64,000 nt of DNA, taken from contig QWII01000050.1 in the NCBI GenBank assembly GCA_021405325.1, positions 1-64,000 of the forward strand. Reading direction: 5' to 3'. Below, piece by piece: positions 34,813 to 44,788 of the stretch; position 1 is the stretch's first letter; each line of letters begins with the position of its first letter. This DNA is from Caldilinea sp. CFX5. GTDB taxonomy: Bacteria; Chloroflexota; Anaerolineae; Caldilineales; Caldilineaceae. The notes under the pieces are model-generated. The model had not been told where the DNA came from. It searched no databases and saw nothing but the letters and a program-made list of their open reading frames with translations. The position numbers were made by a program, and so were the translations under genes.

Positions 34813-35523
34813 ATGTACCGGAAAGTGTCAATGGTTCTGGTTGGCTGCGTGCTGACCTTCTGTCTCTTAACGGCTTGTGCTGCCGCCACGGCGCCCGTGG
34901 CAACCCCGACGCCAGCCAGCGCACCCGCCGCCCAACCCCAACAGCCCGTGGCTGAAGGCGCGCGCCGCTTTGTCGTTGTGCCGGCGGAATCGTCTGCGTC
35001 TTACGTCGTAACTGAAGAGTTTTTTGGCGGAGCGTTGGCCAAATATGGCATTGAGGCCGGCATCGGTGAAGTAACCGGCCGCACCAACGAAGTTGCGGGT
35101 GAACTCCATCTGCGGCTGGACGATCCCCAAAACGCACTGGCTTTTGGCGAGTTCACCGTGAATTTGCCTTCGTTGACCTCTGACCGTAACCAGCGCGATG
35201 GCTGGATTCGCGAGAACGCCCTGGAATCAAACCGATTTCCCGTCGCCAAATTCGTCGCCACGGAGATTCAGAATGCGCCGGCCACCTATACCGAGGGGAC
35301 AGAGGTCACGTTCCAACTCGTCGGTGATCTCACCGTGCGGGAGATCACCCAGCCTGTCACCTTTGCTGTGACGGCCACCCTCACCGGCGACACCATCACA
35401 GGCGTGGCGACGGCGCCTATGCAGATCACCGATTTCGGCTTTGATCCCCCGGATTTTGCCAACACCCTGACGGTTGCCAATGATTTTACGATTCGGGTGG
35501 AGCTTACGGCGAAGGAGCAGTAG
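34813..35523 (+). CDS. YceI family lipoprotein
   Basis: 236 residues from ATG 34813 (AAAGGAGG upstream). Lipoprotein signal with lipobox LLTAC, a Thr/Pro/Ala linker, then a YceI lipocalin-like domain (GELHLRLDDPQNALAFGEFT, NRFPVAKFVATEIQ, GDLTVREITQPVTFAV). YceI proteins bind isoprenoid-like ligands in the periplasm or cell envelope. It follows the sulfatase gene after 20 nt and is likely co-transcribed. Confidence 0.92.
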   Translation: MYRKVSMVLVGCVLTFCLLTACAAATAPVATPTPASAPAAQPQQPVAEGARRFVVVPAESSASYVVTEEFFGGALAKYGIEAGIGEVTGRTNEVAGELHLRLDDPQNALAFGEFTVNLPSLTSDRNQRDGWIRENALESNRFPVAKFVATEIQNAPATYTEGTEVTFQLVGDLTVREITQPVTFAVTATLTGDTITGVATAPMQITDFGFDPPDFANTLTVANDFTIRVELTAKEQ

Positions 35524-35597
35524 ACAGACGCGGATTTAGGTGACGCGGATCGTCTTGTTGGATTGAAAAAATCCGCGCTACCTGAATCCGCGTCTGT
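35524..35597. terminator. Palindrome between convergent yceI and dapA-like genes
   Basis: ACAGACGCGGATTTAGG at 35524-35540 pairs with 35581-35597 with one mismatch, and an inner pair lies around GACGCGGAT/ATCCGCGC. Likely a bidirectional terminator. Its words resemble those at 28606-28691. Confidence 0.65.
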
Positions 35598-36659
35598 TCA
35601 CCCCAACCATTCAGCCAAATGTTCCGCCACAAACGTATCATCATGGAGATGCGGATAGGCGCGATAAACGCGGTCGATCTCTTCCATTTGCCCTGGCGAC
35701 AACCCTTCGTTTGGATTGAGGCACCAATTCCCGCGCATCAACCCCTGGCGGCGCAACACCTCGTGAATACCGGCAATACAGCCGTGAAAGGCGTGGGCCG
35801 GGTCAAAAAACGCGGCGTTGGCGTCGGTGACTTGCACGTTATAAGACAACCATTGCGCGTAGTCAAGCGTAGCCGTTTCCCGTTGATGATGGATCGCCGC
35901 CAGCATCGCAACTGCCGGCTTTGTCCAGACTGCCCAGTGTCCCAGCAAGCCACCGACAAAGCGTAACGGCCCTTCGGTTGGCTGGACATGGAAATCGGTG
36001 ATGAGATCCGCCACAATGTTGTCATCATTACCGGTGTAAAGCGCAATCTCGTTGGCCCGACCGGCATCGGCGATGGCGCGCACAACGTCGAGGGTTTTGT
36101 AGCGGTCAAAAGGGGCCACCTTGATCGCCACCACGTTGGGAATTTCGGCAAAGCGCCGCCAGAAGTTATAACTGAGGACGCGCCCGCCGACGGCTGGTTG
36201 TAAGTAGAAGCCAAAGAGGGGAATCACCTCAGCGACGCGGCGGCAGTGGTCGAGCAGTTCGTCGTCGGTGGCGGTTTTCAGCGCGGCGACACTGAGTAGT
36301 CCGGCATGATAGCCAAAACGTAGCGCCAATTCCGCCTCGCGTAGCGCCTGCTCTGTCCGCCCGATGACACCCGCTACTTTGACAAAGGGGCGCGGATCGG
36401 TGAGCAGCATGTTGTCAATCGTCTCGCTGGCCAGTTCCAGCACCGGCGCGAGCAAGCCGACCTTGGGATCGTGAATTTCAAATTGCGTGGTGTGGACGCC
36501 CACCGCCAGACCACCAACACCGGCGGCGCAATAGTAGCGGGTGAGCGCCTGTTGATGGCGTTCATCCAACTGGCGATCAGCCGTAACGGCCAATGGGTGG
36601 GCCGGAATGACAGCCCCAGTTTGGAGTTGTTTGGCAATATCCTTTGGCAAGCTGCTCAT
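35598..36659 (-). CDS. DapA/dihydrodipicolinate synthase family aldolase
   Basis: 353 residues, TIM barrel. GFYLQPAVGGRVLSY holds the tyrosine and VVAIKVAPFDRYKTL the Schiff-base lysine. It is longer than true DapA (about 290). The family includes sugar-acid aldolases and dehydratases, which fits the catabolic setting better than lysine synthesis. It overlaps the epimerase stop by one base (TAATG), so the two genes are coupled. Confidence 0.85.
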   Translation of the reverse strand: MSSLPKDIAKQLQTGAVIPAHPLAVTADRQLDERHQQALTRYYCAAGVGGLAVGVHTTQFEIHDPKVGLLAPVLELASETIDNMLLTDPRPFVKVAGVIGRTEQALREAELALRFGYHAGLLSVAALKTATDDELLDHCRRVAEVIPLFGFYLQPAVGGRVLSYNFWRRFAEIPNVVAIKVAPFDRYKTLDVVRAIADAGRANEIALYTGNDDNIVADLITDFHVQPTEGPLRFVGGLLGHWAVWTKPAVAMLAAIHHQRETATLDYAQWLSYNVQVTDANAAFFDPAHAFHGCIAGIHEVLRRQGLMRGNWCLNPNEGLSPGQMEEIDRVYRAYPHLHDDTFVAEHLAEWLG

Positions 36660-37705
36660 TAGAACCTCCCGTCGCGTGCTTCAAAGTGGGTGGGTTTGTT
36701 CAACATCGCACCACCCTGATCGACCCAGGCTGCTGTCCATTCAATCAACTGGTCGAGCGTAACCCGTGGGTAGCCGAAGAGCTGTTGCGCCTTGGCTGCG
36801 TTGTTCAATAACGCGGTGGGCGCTTCCGCACCGGTAAATTGCGGTTGCACGCCAAAAATTGTCCCAAAGCGTTCCGCCACCCGTCGCACCGAAACCGTCT
36901 CCGGCCCGGTGACATTGAGGACAAAAGGCGGCGACGCACAGTGCGCTAACAACGCCAACGCTTGAGCATTGGCATCCCCCTGCCAGATGACATTGGCGGC
37001 GCCCATGCTCAAATCAATCGCTCTGCCCTGCTTCACCTTTAACGCCAGATCCAACAGCACCCCATAGCGTAAATCAATCGCATAGTTGAGCCGCATGATC
37101 GCACAGCGCAGCCCGCGGGTTAGCGAAAAGTGTTCAAAGATCCGCTCGCGCCCCAGGCAAGAGTTCGCATATTCACCTACTGGCTCTGGCGGGTCACTTT
37201 CCACCGAACCGCCTTGCACAACTGGCGTCAACGGATAGACATTGCCGGTGGAAAAGACGACAACGCGGGCATCGGTAAAGCGTTCGGCCACCAGCGCCGG
37301 CATATAGCTGTTCATCGCCCACGTTTGCGAGGGCGCGCCGGTGGTGCCAAACTTCTGGCCAGCCATAAAGATCACATTACGACTGTTCGGCAACGCCGCC
37401 AACGCGGTGCGATCCAGCAGATCACAAGCGATGGTCTGGACGCCCCAACTTTCGAGTTTGGTGCGTAGCGCCGGCTGGCTAAAGCGCGCTACGGCAATGG
37501 CTTTATAAGGCGAGTTGAGGGTCCGCAACGCTTGTGCCGCCATGCGCGCCAGCGTCGGCCCCATCTTGCCGCCCACGCCCAGAATCAGGAGATCGCTCTC
37601 CAGCGTTTGCAGGGCAGCCAGGGCGTGCGGCGAAGGCTCCGCCAGCGCTGCTTCCAATTCAGTTTCTGTCGTTATCACAGGGGGGGTGGATAAAGTGTTT
37701 AACAT
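36659..37705 (-). CDS. NAD-dependent epimerase/dehydratase (extended SDR)
   Basis: 348 residues from ATG 37705; GTG 37738 is possible and would add 11 residues. Rossmann start LLILGVGGKMGPTLARMAAQ, then VIFMAGQKFG and VVVFSTGNVYP. The usual YxxxK appears changed: the segment after the serine block reads VGEYANSCLGRERI, with Y but no K at the expected place. Such loss would weaken oxidoreductase activity. It is coupled to the DapA-family gene. Confidence 0.75.
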   Translation of the reverse strand: MLNTLSTPPVITTETELEAALAEPSPHALAALQTLESDLLILGVGGKMGPTLARMAAQALRTLNSPYKAIAVARFSQPALRTKLESWGVQTIACDLLDRTALAALPNSRNVIFMAGQKFGTTGAPSQTWAMNSYMPALVAERFTDARVVVFSTGNVYPLTPVVQGGSVESDPPEPVGEYANSCLGRERIFEHFSLTRGLRCAIMRLNYAIDLRYGVLLDLALKVKQGRAIDLSMGAANVIWQGDANAQALALLAHCASPPFVLNVTGPETVSVRRVAERFGTIFGVQPQFTGAEAPTALLNNAAKAQQLFGYPRVTLDQLIEWTAAWVDQGGAMLNKPTHFEARDGRF

Positions 37706-37819
37706 ATGTAGTACATCCTGAAAAGGGTTGATCGACACAGGGGTAAGTTAGTTCGTGAACGAAATCATAGACAAGCGTGTCGATGAGCCACTATAGCATT
37801 GGCGCGCCAAAGTTGCAAA

Positions 37820-37865
37820 GCGCGTGCGTTGCACGGGTCACATCTGACCCGTGCAACGCACGCGC
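37820..37865. terminator. 21-bp perfect hairpin in the 37.7-38.1 kb divergent gap
   Basis: 37820-37840 pairs perfectly with 37845-37865 around CATC. It lies between the divergent epimerase and peptide-binding protein genes, just upstream of a promoter. It may be an operator or a cruciform element rather than a terminator, since no gene ends here. Confidence 0.6.
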
Positions 37866-37885
37866 TGGTTGGCAAAAAAAGCGAG

Positions 37886-37914
37886 TTGACGGCTAGAAAA
37901 TGCTATGCTAGACT
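37886..37914 (+). promoter_or_regulatory. Promoter for the peptide importer operon
   Basis: TTGACG (37886-37891), 17-nt spacer, TAGACT (37909-37914), preceded by GCAAAAAAAGCGAG. The same boxes and a similar A-rich upstream block (GCAAAAACAGCAG) occur at 47452-47480 before the first sugar-binding protein gene. The other ~200 nt to ATG 38106 form a long 5' UTR with no clear structure. Confidence 0.7.
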
Positions 37915-38105
37915 ACCCACCACAACTTTTTGTTTCATACCCGAACCAACAGGCACGCCAGTGAGACCTTACTCTAGCGATTGCGCACGCTACCCTTGCG
38001 TCGGCGACGGCTATTTTCTCACCTTTGGCAATTGCCATTCCTGCTGATGATCCGTTCATTGCGTTCAACGTTTACCCATTCACTATTTCGCAAGGAGGAA
38101 ACAGC

Positions 38106-40067
38106 ATGTTTCAATCGAAGGCGCCTCTTCACCGCACTTTGCATCCGCTGCTCATCATCCTATTGGTCACCTTGGTGGCCGCCTGTAACGTGCCAGCCGC
38201 CCCAGCTCCCAACGAAGGCGCTGCCGAGCCGGCTGCCCCCGCCGCCGCTGTCCCCGCCGCCGATCTTTCCCAGCGCGAAGCGCCCATGTTGGCCGAAAAG
38301 GTTGCCGCCGGCGAATTGCCGCCGTTGGAAGAGCGGCTGCCGGTCAACCCGCTGGTGGTTGAGCCATTTGAAAGCCCCGGTCAATATGGCGGAAGCTGGC
38401 AGATCGGCGTTCTGTCGCCACGGGCGGCCTATATGAATGCCCGCACGGTGACCGAAAGTTTAGCCATGTGGGATCGCACGGGGTCGCAACCAGTGCCGGA
38501 TATTGCCGAAAGTTGGGAGATCTCCGACGACGGCACCACCTACACCTTTCATCTGCGCGAGGGGATGAAATGGTCGGATGGCCAGCCCTTTACCTCCGCC
38601 GATATTCTCTTCTGGTTCAATGACATTATCCTCAATACCGAATACACGCCCGCCCCGCCCGATTGGCTCAAGATCAAAGGCGAACTGGCGACGGTGAGCG
38701 CACCCGATGATTACACGGTGATCTTTACCTTCCCCCACCCCTATTCACTCTTCCTGCACAATTTGGCCTTCCGCGGCGTTGCCATGTTTGATTTCCCCAA
38801 GCATTATATTTCGCAGTTCCACCCGGCCTATGTGGACGCCGACGAATTAGCCGCCAAGATTAAAGAACTGGGCTACGAAACGTGGAACACCGCCCTGCTC
38901 GACCTGGCCTTTACCGCCAACCCCGATCTGCCCCGCCTGAGCGCCTGGGTGAATACAACCCCCAAACCGGAAACCTCGGCGCTCTTTATGCGCAACCCCT
39001 ACTACTGGAAGGTCGATACCGAAGGGCGCCAGTTGCCCTATATGGATAGCATGGAGATTAAGATCTATCAAGATCGCGAAGTTATGGTGCTAGGGGCCAT
39101 GAACGGGGAGATCAACTACGAAGCGCAAGTGATTGCCCCCACCGACTTCCCGGTCTTGAGTGAAAACGAGGAGCGGGGCGGCTACACCATGCACCGCTAT
39201 GCGCGCCCGGTGCCCATGGTCGTCTTCTTTAACATGGATAGCAGCGACCCGGTGTGGGGTCCCATCGTCAAGGATAAGCGCTTCCGCATTGCGCTTTCGA
39301 TTGGCGTGGATCGCAATGACATCAATCAGAGCGCTTTTCTCGGCTTAGGCGAAATCACCCAGGCGCTGCCGCCGGCGATTGACCCCTATGCGCTGCCGGA
39401 ATTGCGCACCAGCAACACTGAATTTAACGCCGACGAAGCCAATCGTCTGTTGGATGAAATGGGGCTGGACAAGCGGGATGGCGAAGGCTTCCGCTTAACT
39501 GCCGATGGGCAACGCTTGAGCTTTACCATGCCGGTCTTGGGTGGGCAAGGCGTGGCCGACCGCGCGTATGAAATTCTGGCTGAATATTGGCGCAAACTGG
39601 GCATCGAAGTCGCCGTCAACTTTATGCCTTCGCAAAACTGGGTGGCGATGGTGCGGGCCGGTGAGCATATCGTCGCTGGCTACCTCTCCGCCACCATTCA
39701 CTGGGTGGTCGATCCCATCTGGTTTGTCCCCACCGCCGACACCGCCTACTATGCCCCGCTGACCGGCTTGTACTATGCCACCAATGGCGCCGAGGGCGTT
39801 GAACCGCAAGGCGAATTGTTGAAGCTACAGCAACTCTTCGACGAAATGAAAGCGGCCACCGACCCGGAGGAACAGAAGCGCCTGGGCCAGGAGATTGTAC
39901 GCATCAACGCCGAAAATCTCTTCCGCGTCGGCTATGTCCAGGGCTTCCAACCCGTCTTGGCCGACAGCCGCTTCCACAACATCCCCCACGAATACGGCCT
40001 GGAAGATTTCCGCCTCTACTTCCCCCGCTATATGCAGCCGGAACAGTGGTGGCTGGCGCAGGAGTAG
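38106..40067 (+). CDS. Dipeptide/oligopeptide-type ABC binding lipoprotein
   Basis: 653 residues from ATG 38106 (AAGGAGGAAA upstream). Lipoprotein signal with LVAAC lipobox, Ala/Pro linker, and an SBP family 5 fold: IAESWEISDDGTTYTFHLRE, GMKWSDGQPFTSADILFWFN and RFRIALSIGVDRNDINQSAF. Family members bind peptides, nickel chelates or oligosaccharides. It is the first gene of a five-gene importer. An octamer array sits between it and the permease genes. Confidence 0.93.
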   Translation: MFQSKAPLHRTLHPLLIILLVTLVAACNVPAAPAPNEGAAEPAAPAAAVPAADLSQREAPMLAEKVAAGELPPLEERLPVNPLVVEPFESPGQYGGSWQIGVLSPRAAYMNARTVTESLAMWDRTGSQPVPDIAESWEISDDGTTYTFHLREGMKWSDGQPFTSADILFWFNDIILNTEYTPAPPDWLKIKGELATVSAPDDYTVIFTFPHPYSLFLHNLAFRGVAMFDFPKHYISQFHPAYVDADELAAKIKELGYETWNTALLDLAFTANPDLPRLSAWVNTTPKPETSALFMRNPYYWKVDTEGRQLPYMDSMEIKIYQDREVMVLGAMNGEINYEAQVIAPTDFPVLSENEERGGYTMHRYARPVPMVVFFNMDSSDPVWGPIVKDKRFRIALSIGVDRNDINQSAFLGLGEITQALPPAIDPYALPELRTSNTEFNADEANRLLDEMGLDKRDGEGFRLTADGQRLSFTMPVLGGQGVADRAYEILAEYWRKLGIEVAVNFMPSQNWVAMVRAGEHIVAGYLSATIHWVVDPIWFVPTADTAYYAPLTGLYYATNGAEGVEPQGELLKLQQLFDEMKAATDPEEQKRLGQEIVRINAENLFRVGYVQGFQPVLADSRFHNIPHEYGLEDFRLYFPRYMQPEQWWLAQE

Positions 40068-40070
40068 CGT

Positions 40071-40245
40071 GTAGACAGGATGACCGGATGACAAGATGAC
40101 AAGATGACAAGATGACAAGATGACAAGATGAAGGGATGGGTGAACTCGACGATTATGTCATCCGGCGGGTGCCCACTGGGCGCGGTCACCCGGTCATCTT
40201 GTCATCCGGTCATTTTGTCATCCGGTCATCCGGTCATCTTGCCAT
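40071..40245. repeat. Octamer array between binding protein and permease genes
   Basis: AAGATGAC/GGATGACC units on the left, a 60-nt unique centre, then inverted GTCATCTT/GTCATCCG units. It begins a few bases after the TAG stop (40065-40067). It may stabilise the binding-protein message relative to the permeases. Confidence 0.85.
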
Positions 40246-40265
40246 CTCCACTCGGGAGTAGATGA

Positions 40266-41258
40266 ATGTTCACTTACGTCCTCAGACGCCTGCTCTTAAT
40301 GATTCCGACCCTGGCGCTGATCTCAGTGATCTCCTTTTGGGTCATCAACCTGCCGCCGGGGAATTATGTTGACGCCTTTATGGCGCAGATGGCCGGCCAG
40401 GGACAGATCCCCGACATCGAAACGCGCCAGCAGATGGAGGCGCTCTATGGCGTCAACCAGCCGCTGCATATCCAATATTATAAGTGGATTACGCGCGCTT
40501 TGCGTGGGGACTTTGGTCACTCCTTTGAGTGGCGTCGACCAGTGGTCGAACTGGTTGGTGACCGTATGTGGCGCACGATAGCCATTTCGCTGGCGACGGT
40601 GCTTTTTGTCTATCTGGTCTCGATTCCGATTGGCATCTTTTCGGCGCTGCATAAATACTCGCTCTGGGATTATCTCCTCACCCTTGTTGGCTTTCTGGGG
40701 CTGTCGATCCCGAATTTCAGCCTGGCTTTGATTGTCCTCTACTTGAGCTTTGAATACCTGAATCTTAATGTCGGCGGGCTCTTTTCGCCGGTCTACGAAA
40801 ATGCACCGTGGAGCGTAGGGAAATTTCTCGATCTGCTTGCTCATCTATGGGTGCCGGTGGTTGTGGTCGGCGCCTCAGGCACCGCCGGGCTGATCCGGGT
40901 GACACGCGCCAATCTACTCGATGAATTGGACAAACAATATGTGGTGGCGGCGCGGGCGCGCGGGATGCCCCGGCGCAAGCTGCTCTGGAAATATCCGGTG
41001 CGGGTGGCGATGAACCCTGTGATCAGCAGCGCCGCCTTTATCCTGCCGGCGGTGGTCTCCGGCGCCACCATCACCGCCATTGTGCTGAATCTGCCCACCA
41101 CCGGACCGATCTATCTGCGCGCGCTACAAAGTCAGGACATGTATGTGGCCGGCGCGTTTATTTTGCTGCTCAGTACGCTGACCGTGATCGGCACCCTGCT
41201 CTCGGATCTGCTCCTGGCTTGGGCCGACCCGCGCATCCGCTTTGGCAACCAAAAGTAA
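40266..41258 (+). CDS. Dipeptide-type ABC permease, DppB family
   Basis: 330 residues with six membrane segments. N-terminal MFTYVLRRLLLMIPTLALIS is typical of DppB-type subunits. The EAA loop region is ARARGMPRRKLLWKYPVRVA. It pairs with the DppC-type permease 20 nt downstream. Substrate unknown; the neighbouring amidase and deacetylase genes suggest an amide-containing sugar or peptide-like molecule. Confidence 0.93.
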   Translation: MFTYVLRRLLLMIPTLALISVISFWVINLPPGNYVDAFMAQMAGQGQIPDIETRQQMEALYGVNQPLHIQYYKWITRALRGDFGHSFEWRRPVVELVGDRMWRTIAISLATVLFVYLVSIPIGIFSALHKYSLWDYLLTLVGFLGLSIPNFSLALIVLYLSFEYLNLNVGGLFSPVYENAPWSVGKFLDLLAHLWVPVVVVGASGTAGLIRVTRANLLDELDKQYVVAARARGMPRRKLLWKYPVRVAMNPVISSAAFILPAVVSGATITAIVLNLPTTGPIYLRALQSQDMYVAGAFILLLSTLTVIGTLLSDLLLAWADPRIRFGNQK

Positions 41259-41278
41259 CGATTGGAGGACCCGGCGTT

Positions 41279-42463
41279 GTGACCAAAGTGCAATCAACGA
41301 TACTCTCCACAAGCGCAACCGGCGCTGATGAAGAAGCTACGCCCCTGCCGGGGACGGTGCAGATCAGCCGCAAGGCCGAAGCATACTATACCGCTTCGCA
41401 AGCCCAACTGATCTTCTGGCGGCTGCGCAAACATCGGCTGGCCGTCCTCTCTTTCTTTGTGGTGGTGGCGCTCTATCTCACGGCGATCTTTAGCGAGTTT
41501 CTCAGCCCCTATGACTATACGGCGCGCTACGCCGAATTTCTCTATGCGCCACCGCAGACGCTCCACTTTGTCCATGCGGGGGAATTTCGCTTGCGCCCCT
41601 TTGTCTATGGCTACACCATGACGCGCGATCCGAAAACCCTGCTGGAAATCTATGCCCAGGATACCAGTCAACCCTACTATCTCACCTTTCTGCCGGAAGT
41701 CGAGCCGTACAAATTATGGGGGATCATCGATCTGCGCCATCGGCTCTTTGGCGTCGAGGAAGGCGGCACCCTCTTTGTATTCGGCACCGACAGCCTGGGC
41801 CGCGATCTGCTCTCGCGCATTCTCTTTGGCACCCGCATCTCCCTGTCCATTGGCCTGGTTGGCGTGATCCTGAGTCTCTTTCTGGGCATTATGTTGGGCG
41901 GCATCTCGGGTTTCTATGGCGGCGTTGCTGACTTACTGATCCAGCGCGCCATTGAAATCTTGCGCGCCTTTCCCGACATCCCGCTCTGGATGGGGATCGC
42001 GGCGGCGCTGCCCCCCAACTGGCCGATCTTGCGCGTCTACTTCGCCATTTCCATCATTCTGGCCCTTTTGGGCTGGACCGAAGTGGCGCGGGTGGTGCGC
42101 GGTAAGATTCTCTCGCTCCGTGAGCAAGATTTCGCAATGGCGGCGCGCTTGGCCGGTGTGCGCGAACGGCGCATCATCACTCACCACCTGCTGCCCTCGT
42201 TTACCAGCCATCTGATCGTGGTCATCACCCTCAGCATCCCGGCCATGATTCTGGGCGAGACGGTCTTGAGCTTTCTGGGGTTGGGGCTGCGCCACCCGGT
42301 CTCCAGTTGGGGCGTCTTGCTCCAGGACGCGCAAAATGTGCGCACGATTGCCAGCTACCCCTGGCTGCTGATCCCCATTCTCTTTGTGGTGATCACCGTA
42401 CTGGCCTTCAACTTTTTCGGCGACGGCCTGCGCGACGCGGCTGATCCTTATAGCAATTCGTGA
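41279..42463 (+). CDS. Dipeptide-type ABC permease, DppC family
   Basis: 394 residues from GTG 41279 with GGAGG 12 nt upstream. Six membrane segments; FGTDSLGRDLLSRILFGTRI is the DppC hallmark, and the EAA loop is AARLAGVRERRIITHHLLPS. An unusually long insert (about 70-165) lies between the first membrane segment and FGTDSLGRD. Its TGA stop begins a TCACGAA-type array. Confidence 0.93.
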   Translation: MTKVQSTILSTSATGADEEATPLPGTVQISRKAEAYYTASQAQLIFWRLRKHRLAVLSFFVVVALYLTAIFSEFLSPYDYTARYAEFLYAPPQTLHFVHAGEFRLRPFVYGYTMTRDPKTLLEIYAQDTSQPYYLTFLPEVEPYKLWGIIDLRHRLFGVEEGGTLFVFGTDSLGRDLLSRILFGTRISLSIGLVGVILSLFLGIMLGGISGFYGGVADLLIQRAIEILRAFPDIPLWMGIAAALPPNWPILRVYFAISIILALLGWTEVARVVRGKILSLREQDFAMAARLAGVRERRIITHHLLPSFTSHLIVVITLSIPAMILGETVLSFLGLGLRHPVSSWGVLLQDAQNVRTIASYPWLLIPILFVVITVLAFNFFGDGLRDAADPYSNS

Positions 42464-42556
42464 TTCGTGATACGTGATACGTGTTGCGTGAAAGCGCTCG
42501 ACGCACAGAACGAATCACGAATCACGTATCACGCATCACGAATCACGAATCACGGG
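42464..42556. repeat. Inverted heptamer array between permease and ATPase genes
   Basis: GTGATTC/GTGATAC words are followed by a centre near 42495-42517 and inverted GAATCAC/GTATCAC words. The stop of the upstream gene (42461-42463) is part of the first word. Confidence 0.85.
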
Positions 42557-42602
42557 TGGCGTAATTCATTTTTGGCATAGCCTAGTCCGTAGAGAAACTT
42601 TC

Positions 42603-43640
42603 ATGGAAAATGTGCTTGAAGTCAAAGGGCTGAAAACCTACTTTACCCTGGATGAAGGGGTGGTGCGCGCTGTCGATGGGGTTGACTTTCACATCAAGCC
42701 CCAGCAGACCCTCGGCATTGTGGGAGAGAGCGGTTGCGGCAAAAGTGTAACGGCCCAGTCGATCATGCGGCTACTGCCGCGCAGTGCGACGATTGTGGCG
42801 GGCGAAATCCGCTTTCAATACGCCACCGCCCAACACCAGACAGAAATTGTCGATCTCGCCAAACTCGACGAGGAGAGCGCGACCATGCTCGCCATCCGCG
42901 GCGGCAAGATCGGCATGATCTTTCAAGAGCCGATGACTGCGCTCAGCCCTGTTCACACCATCGGCGAACAGTTGATCGAGGCGATCCTGTTGCATCAAAA
43001 TTTGTCCAAGCGCGCTGCCCGCGACCTGGGCATCGAAATGCTGCGCAAGGTCGGCATCCCGCGCGCCGAACAGCGCATTGATGACTATTCCTATCAACTC
43101 AGCGGCGGTCTGCGCCAGCGCGCCATGATCGCCATTGCCCTCTGCAACCGCCCAGTCTTGTTAATCGCCGATGAACCGACCACGGCGCTGGATGTGACCA
43201 TTCAGGCGCAAATTCTGCGGCTGATCAAAGAGTTACAGGCTGAATACGCCATGTCGGTGATGATTATCACCCATGATCTGGGCGTTATTGCCCGTATGGC
43301 CAATGCGGTGGCGGTGATGTACCGCGGGCGGATTGTCGAGTTTGCCGATGTGCAGACCATCTTTCACGACCCCAAACATCCCTACACCAAGGCGCTGCTG
43401 CGCTCGATCCCCAAGGTGGACGCCCCGCGCACAGCGCGCCTGCGCTCGATCCGCGGGACGGTGCCGGAGCCTTTCGCAATGGTGCCGGGCTGTCCCTTTC
43501 ACCCGCGCTGTGAGGTGGCGGTAGATGGTCTCTGCAACCGGGGCGACCCGCCGCGCCTGGTCACGCTAGGGGCCGGTCAACAGGTGGCCTGTGTGTTGGA
43601 GAGCGAGGAGGGCTTGAGCCATGTCAACCTTGTCCGTTAA
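42603..43640 (+). CDS. Dipeptide-type ABC ATPase, DppD family
   Basis: 345 residues. Walker [10 protein letters not shown]-loop [15 protein letters not shown], signature [16 protein letters not shown], Walker [14 protein letters not shown], and the C-terminal oligopeptide extension with CPFHPRC. It overlaps the DppF-type gene by 20 nt. Confidence 0.95.
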   Translation: MENVLEVKGLKTYFTLDEGVVRAVDGVDFHIKPQQTLGIVGESGCGKSVTAQSIMRLLPRSATIVAGEIRFQYATAQHQTEIVDLAKLDEESATMLAIRGGKIGMIFQEPMTALSPVHTIGEQLIEAILLHQNLSKRAARDLGIEMLRKVGIPRAEQRIDDYSYQLSGGLRQRAMIAIALCNRPVLLIADEPTTALDVTIQAQILRLIKELQAEYAMSVMIITHDLGVIARMANAVAVMYRGRIVEFADVQTIFHDPKHPYTKALLRSIPKVDAPRTARLRSIRGTVPEPFAMVPGCPFHPRCEVAVDGLCNRGDPPRLVTLGAGQQVACVLESEEGLSHVNLVR

Positions 43641-44667
43641 TCCCCTCCCAATCGCCGATCCGGTCGCCAATGCGCCGGTGCTGGTGGTGAACGGTCTAAA
43701 GAAATATTTTACCCTGCGCAGCGGCTTGTTGCGCCGACGGCTACAGGTGCGCAAGGCTGTCGATGACATCAACTTTGTCGTCCGCCAGGGCGAGATCCTG
43801 GGGCTGGTGGGGGAGAGCGGCTGCGGCAAGACCACCACCGGCCTTTGTGTCTTGCGCGGGCTGGAGCCAACCGCCGGCGCGATTCAGATGCAAGTCGCGG
43901 GCGCACCGGTCGATCTGATGAAGCTGAACAAGGAAGAGTTGCGCACCTTTCGCCGTCACGCCCAGATGATCTTTCAAGACCCCTATTCTTCGCTCAACCC
44001 GCGCATGACGGTCTACGACAGCATTACCGAGCCGCTCAAAGCGCATGGCGTCACCCAGCGCAGCGACCTGGAGACGCGCGCCTTGGAATTGATGACGCTG
44101 GTGGGACTGGCCCCCAATTACTTGCGGCGCTACCCCCATGCCTTTAGCGGCGGCCAACGCCAACGCATTGGCATTGCACGGGCGCTGGCGCTCAACCCCA
44201 AGTTAATTGTGGCCGATGAGCCGGTGTCGGCGCTTGACGTTTCCGTGCAGGCGCAGATCATCAATCTGCTCAAAGATCTGCAAGAGCGGTTGGGCATTGC
44301 TTTTCTCTTTATCTCACACGATTTGGGCGTGGTCAAACACACCTGTGATCGCGTCGCGGTGATGTATGCCGGGAAGATCGTCGAAGAGGCTCCCACCGAT
44401 GAACTCTACGCCCACCCGCGCCATCCCTACACGGAAGCCTTGCTCTCTTCTGTGCCGCGCCCCGATCCGCGCTATCGCGACGCCGAGATTATCCTGAGCG
44501 GCGAAGTGCCTGACCCGGCGCAGTTGCCGGCGGGTTGCCCCTTTCACCCGCGCTGCGCCTATGCCGAAGCGCGCTGTCGCGAAGAAGCGCCCCCCCTGCG
44601 CCCGGCCAGCGCCGATCACCGCGTCGCCTGTCTACGGGCTGAAGAGTTGAGCTTGGTTGGGTTGTAG
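43621..44667 (+). CDS. Dipeptide-type ABC ATPase, DppF family
   Basis: 348 residues. Walker [11 protein letters not shown]-loop [18 protein letters not shown], signature [16 protein letters not shown], Walker [14 protein letters not shown], and the C-terminal [14 protein letters not shown]. It completes the five-gene importer. An octamer array follows at 44685-44777. Confidence 0.95.
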   Translation: MSTLSVNPLPIADPVANAPVLVVNGLKKYFTLRSGLLRRRLQVRKAVDDINFVVRQGEILGLVGESGCGKTTTGLCVLRGLEPTAGAIQMQVAGAPVDLMKLNKEELRTFRRHAQMIFQDPYSSLNPRMTVYDSITEPLKAHGVTQRSDLETRALELMTLVGLAPNYLRRYPHAFSGGQRQRIGIARALALNPKLIVADEPVSALDVSVQAQIINLLKDLQERLGIAFLFISHDLGVVKHTCDRVAVMYAGKIVEEAPTDELYAHPRHPYTEALLSSVPRPDPRYRDAEIILSGEVPDPAQLPAGCPFHPRCAYAEARCREEAPPLRPASADHRVACLRAEELSLVGL

Positions 44668-44684
44668 CGGCAATCATCGTCGTT

Positions 44685-44777
44685 CATGACAAGATGACAA
44701 GGTGACAAGGTGACAAGGTGACAAGGTGCAGGGGTGCGCTTCATCTTGTCACCTTGTCACCTTGTCACCCTGTCAGA
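44685..44777. repeat. Inverted octamer array after the peptide importer
   Basis: GTGACAAG units, a short centre GTGCAGGGGTGCGCTTCAT, then inverted CTTGTCAC units. Same word as 16819-16932. Confidence 0.9.
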
Positions 44778-44788
44778 AGTAACTTACC

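Noticed and set aside
35598..36659. True lysine-biosynthesis DapA
   Set aside because: It is longer than DapA, is coupled to an epimerase, and has no lysine-pathway neighbours.
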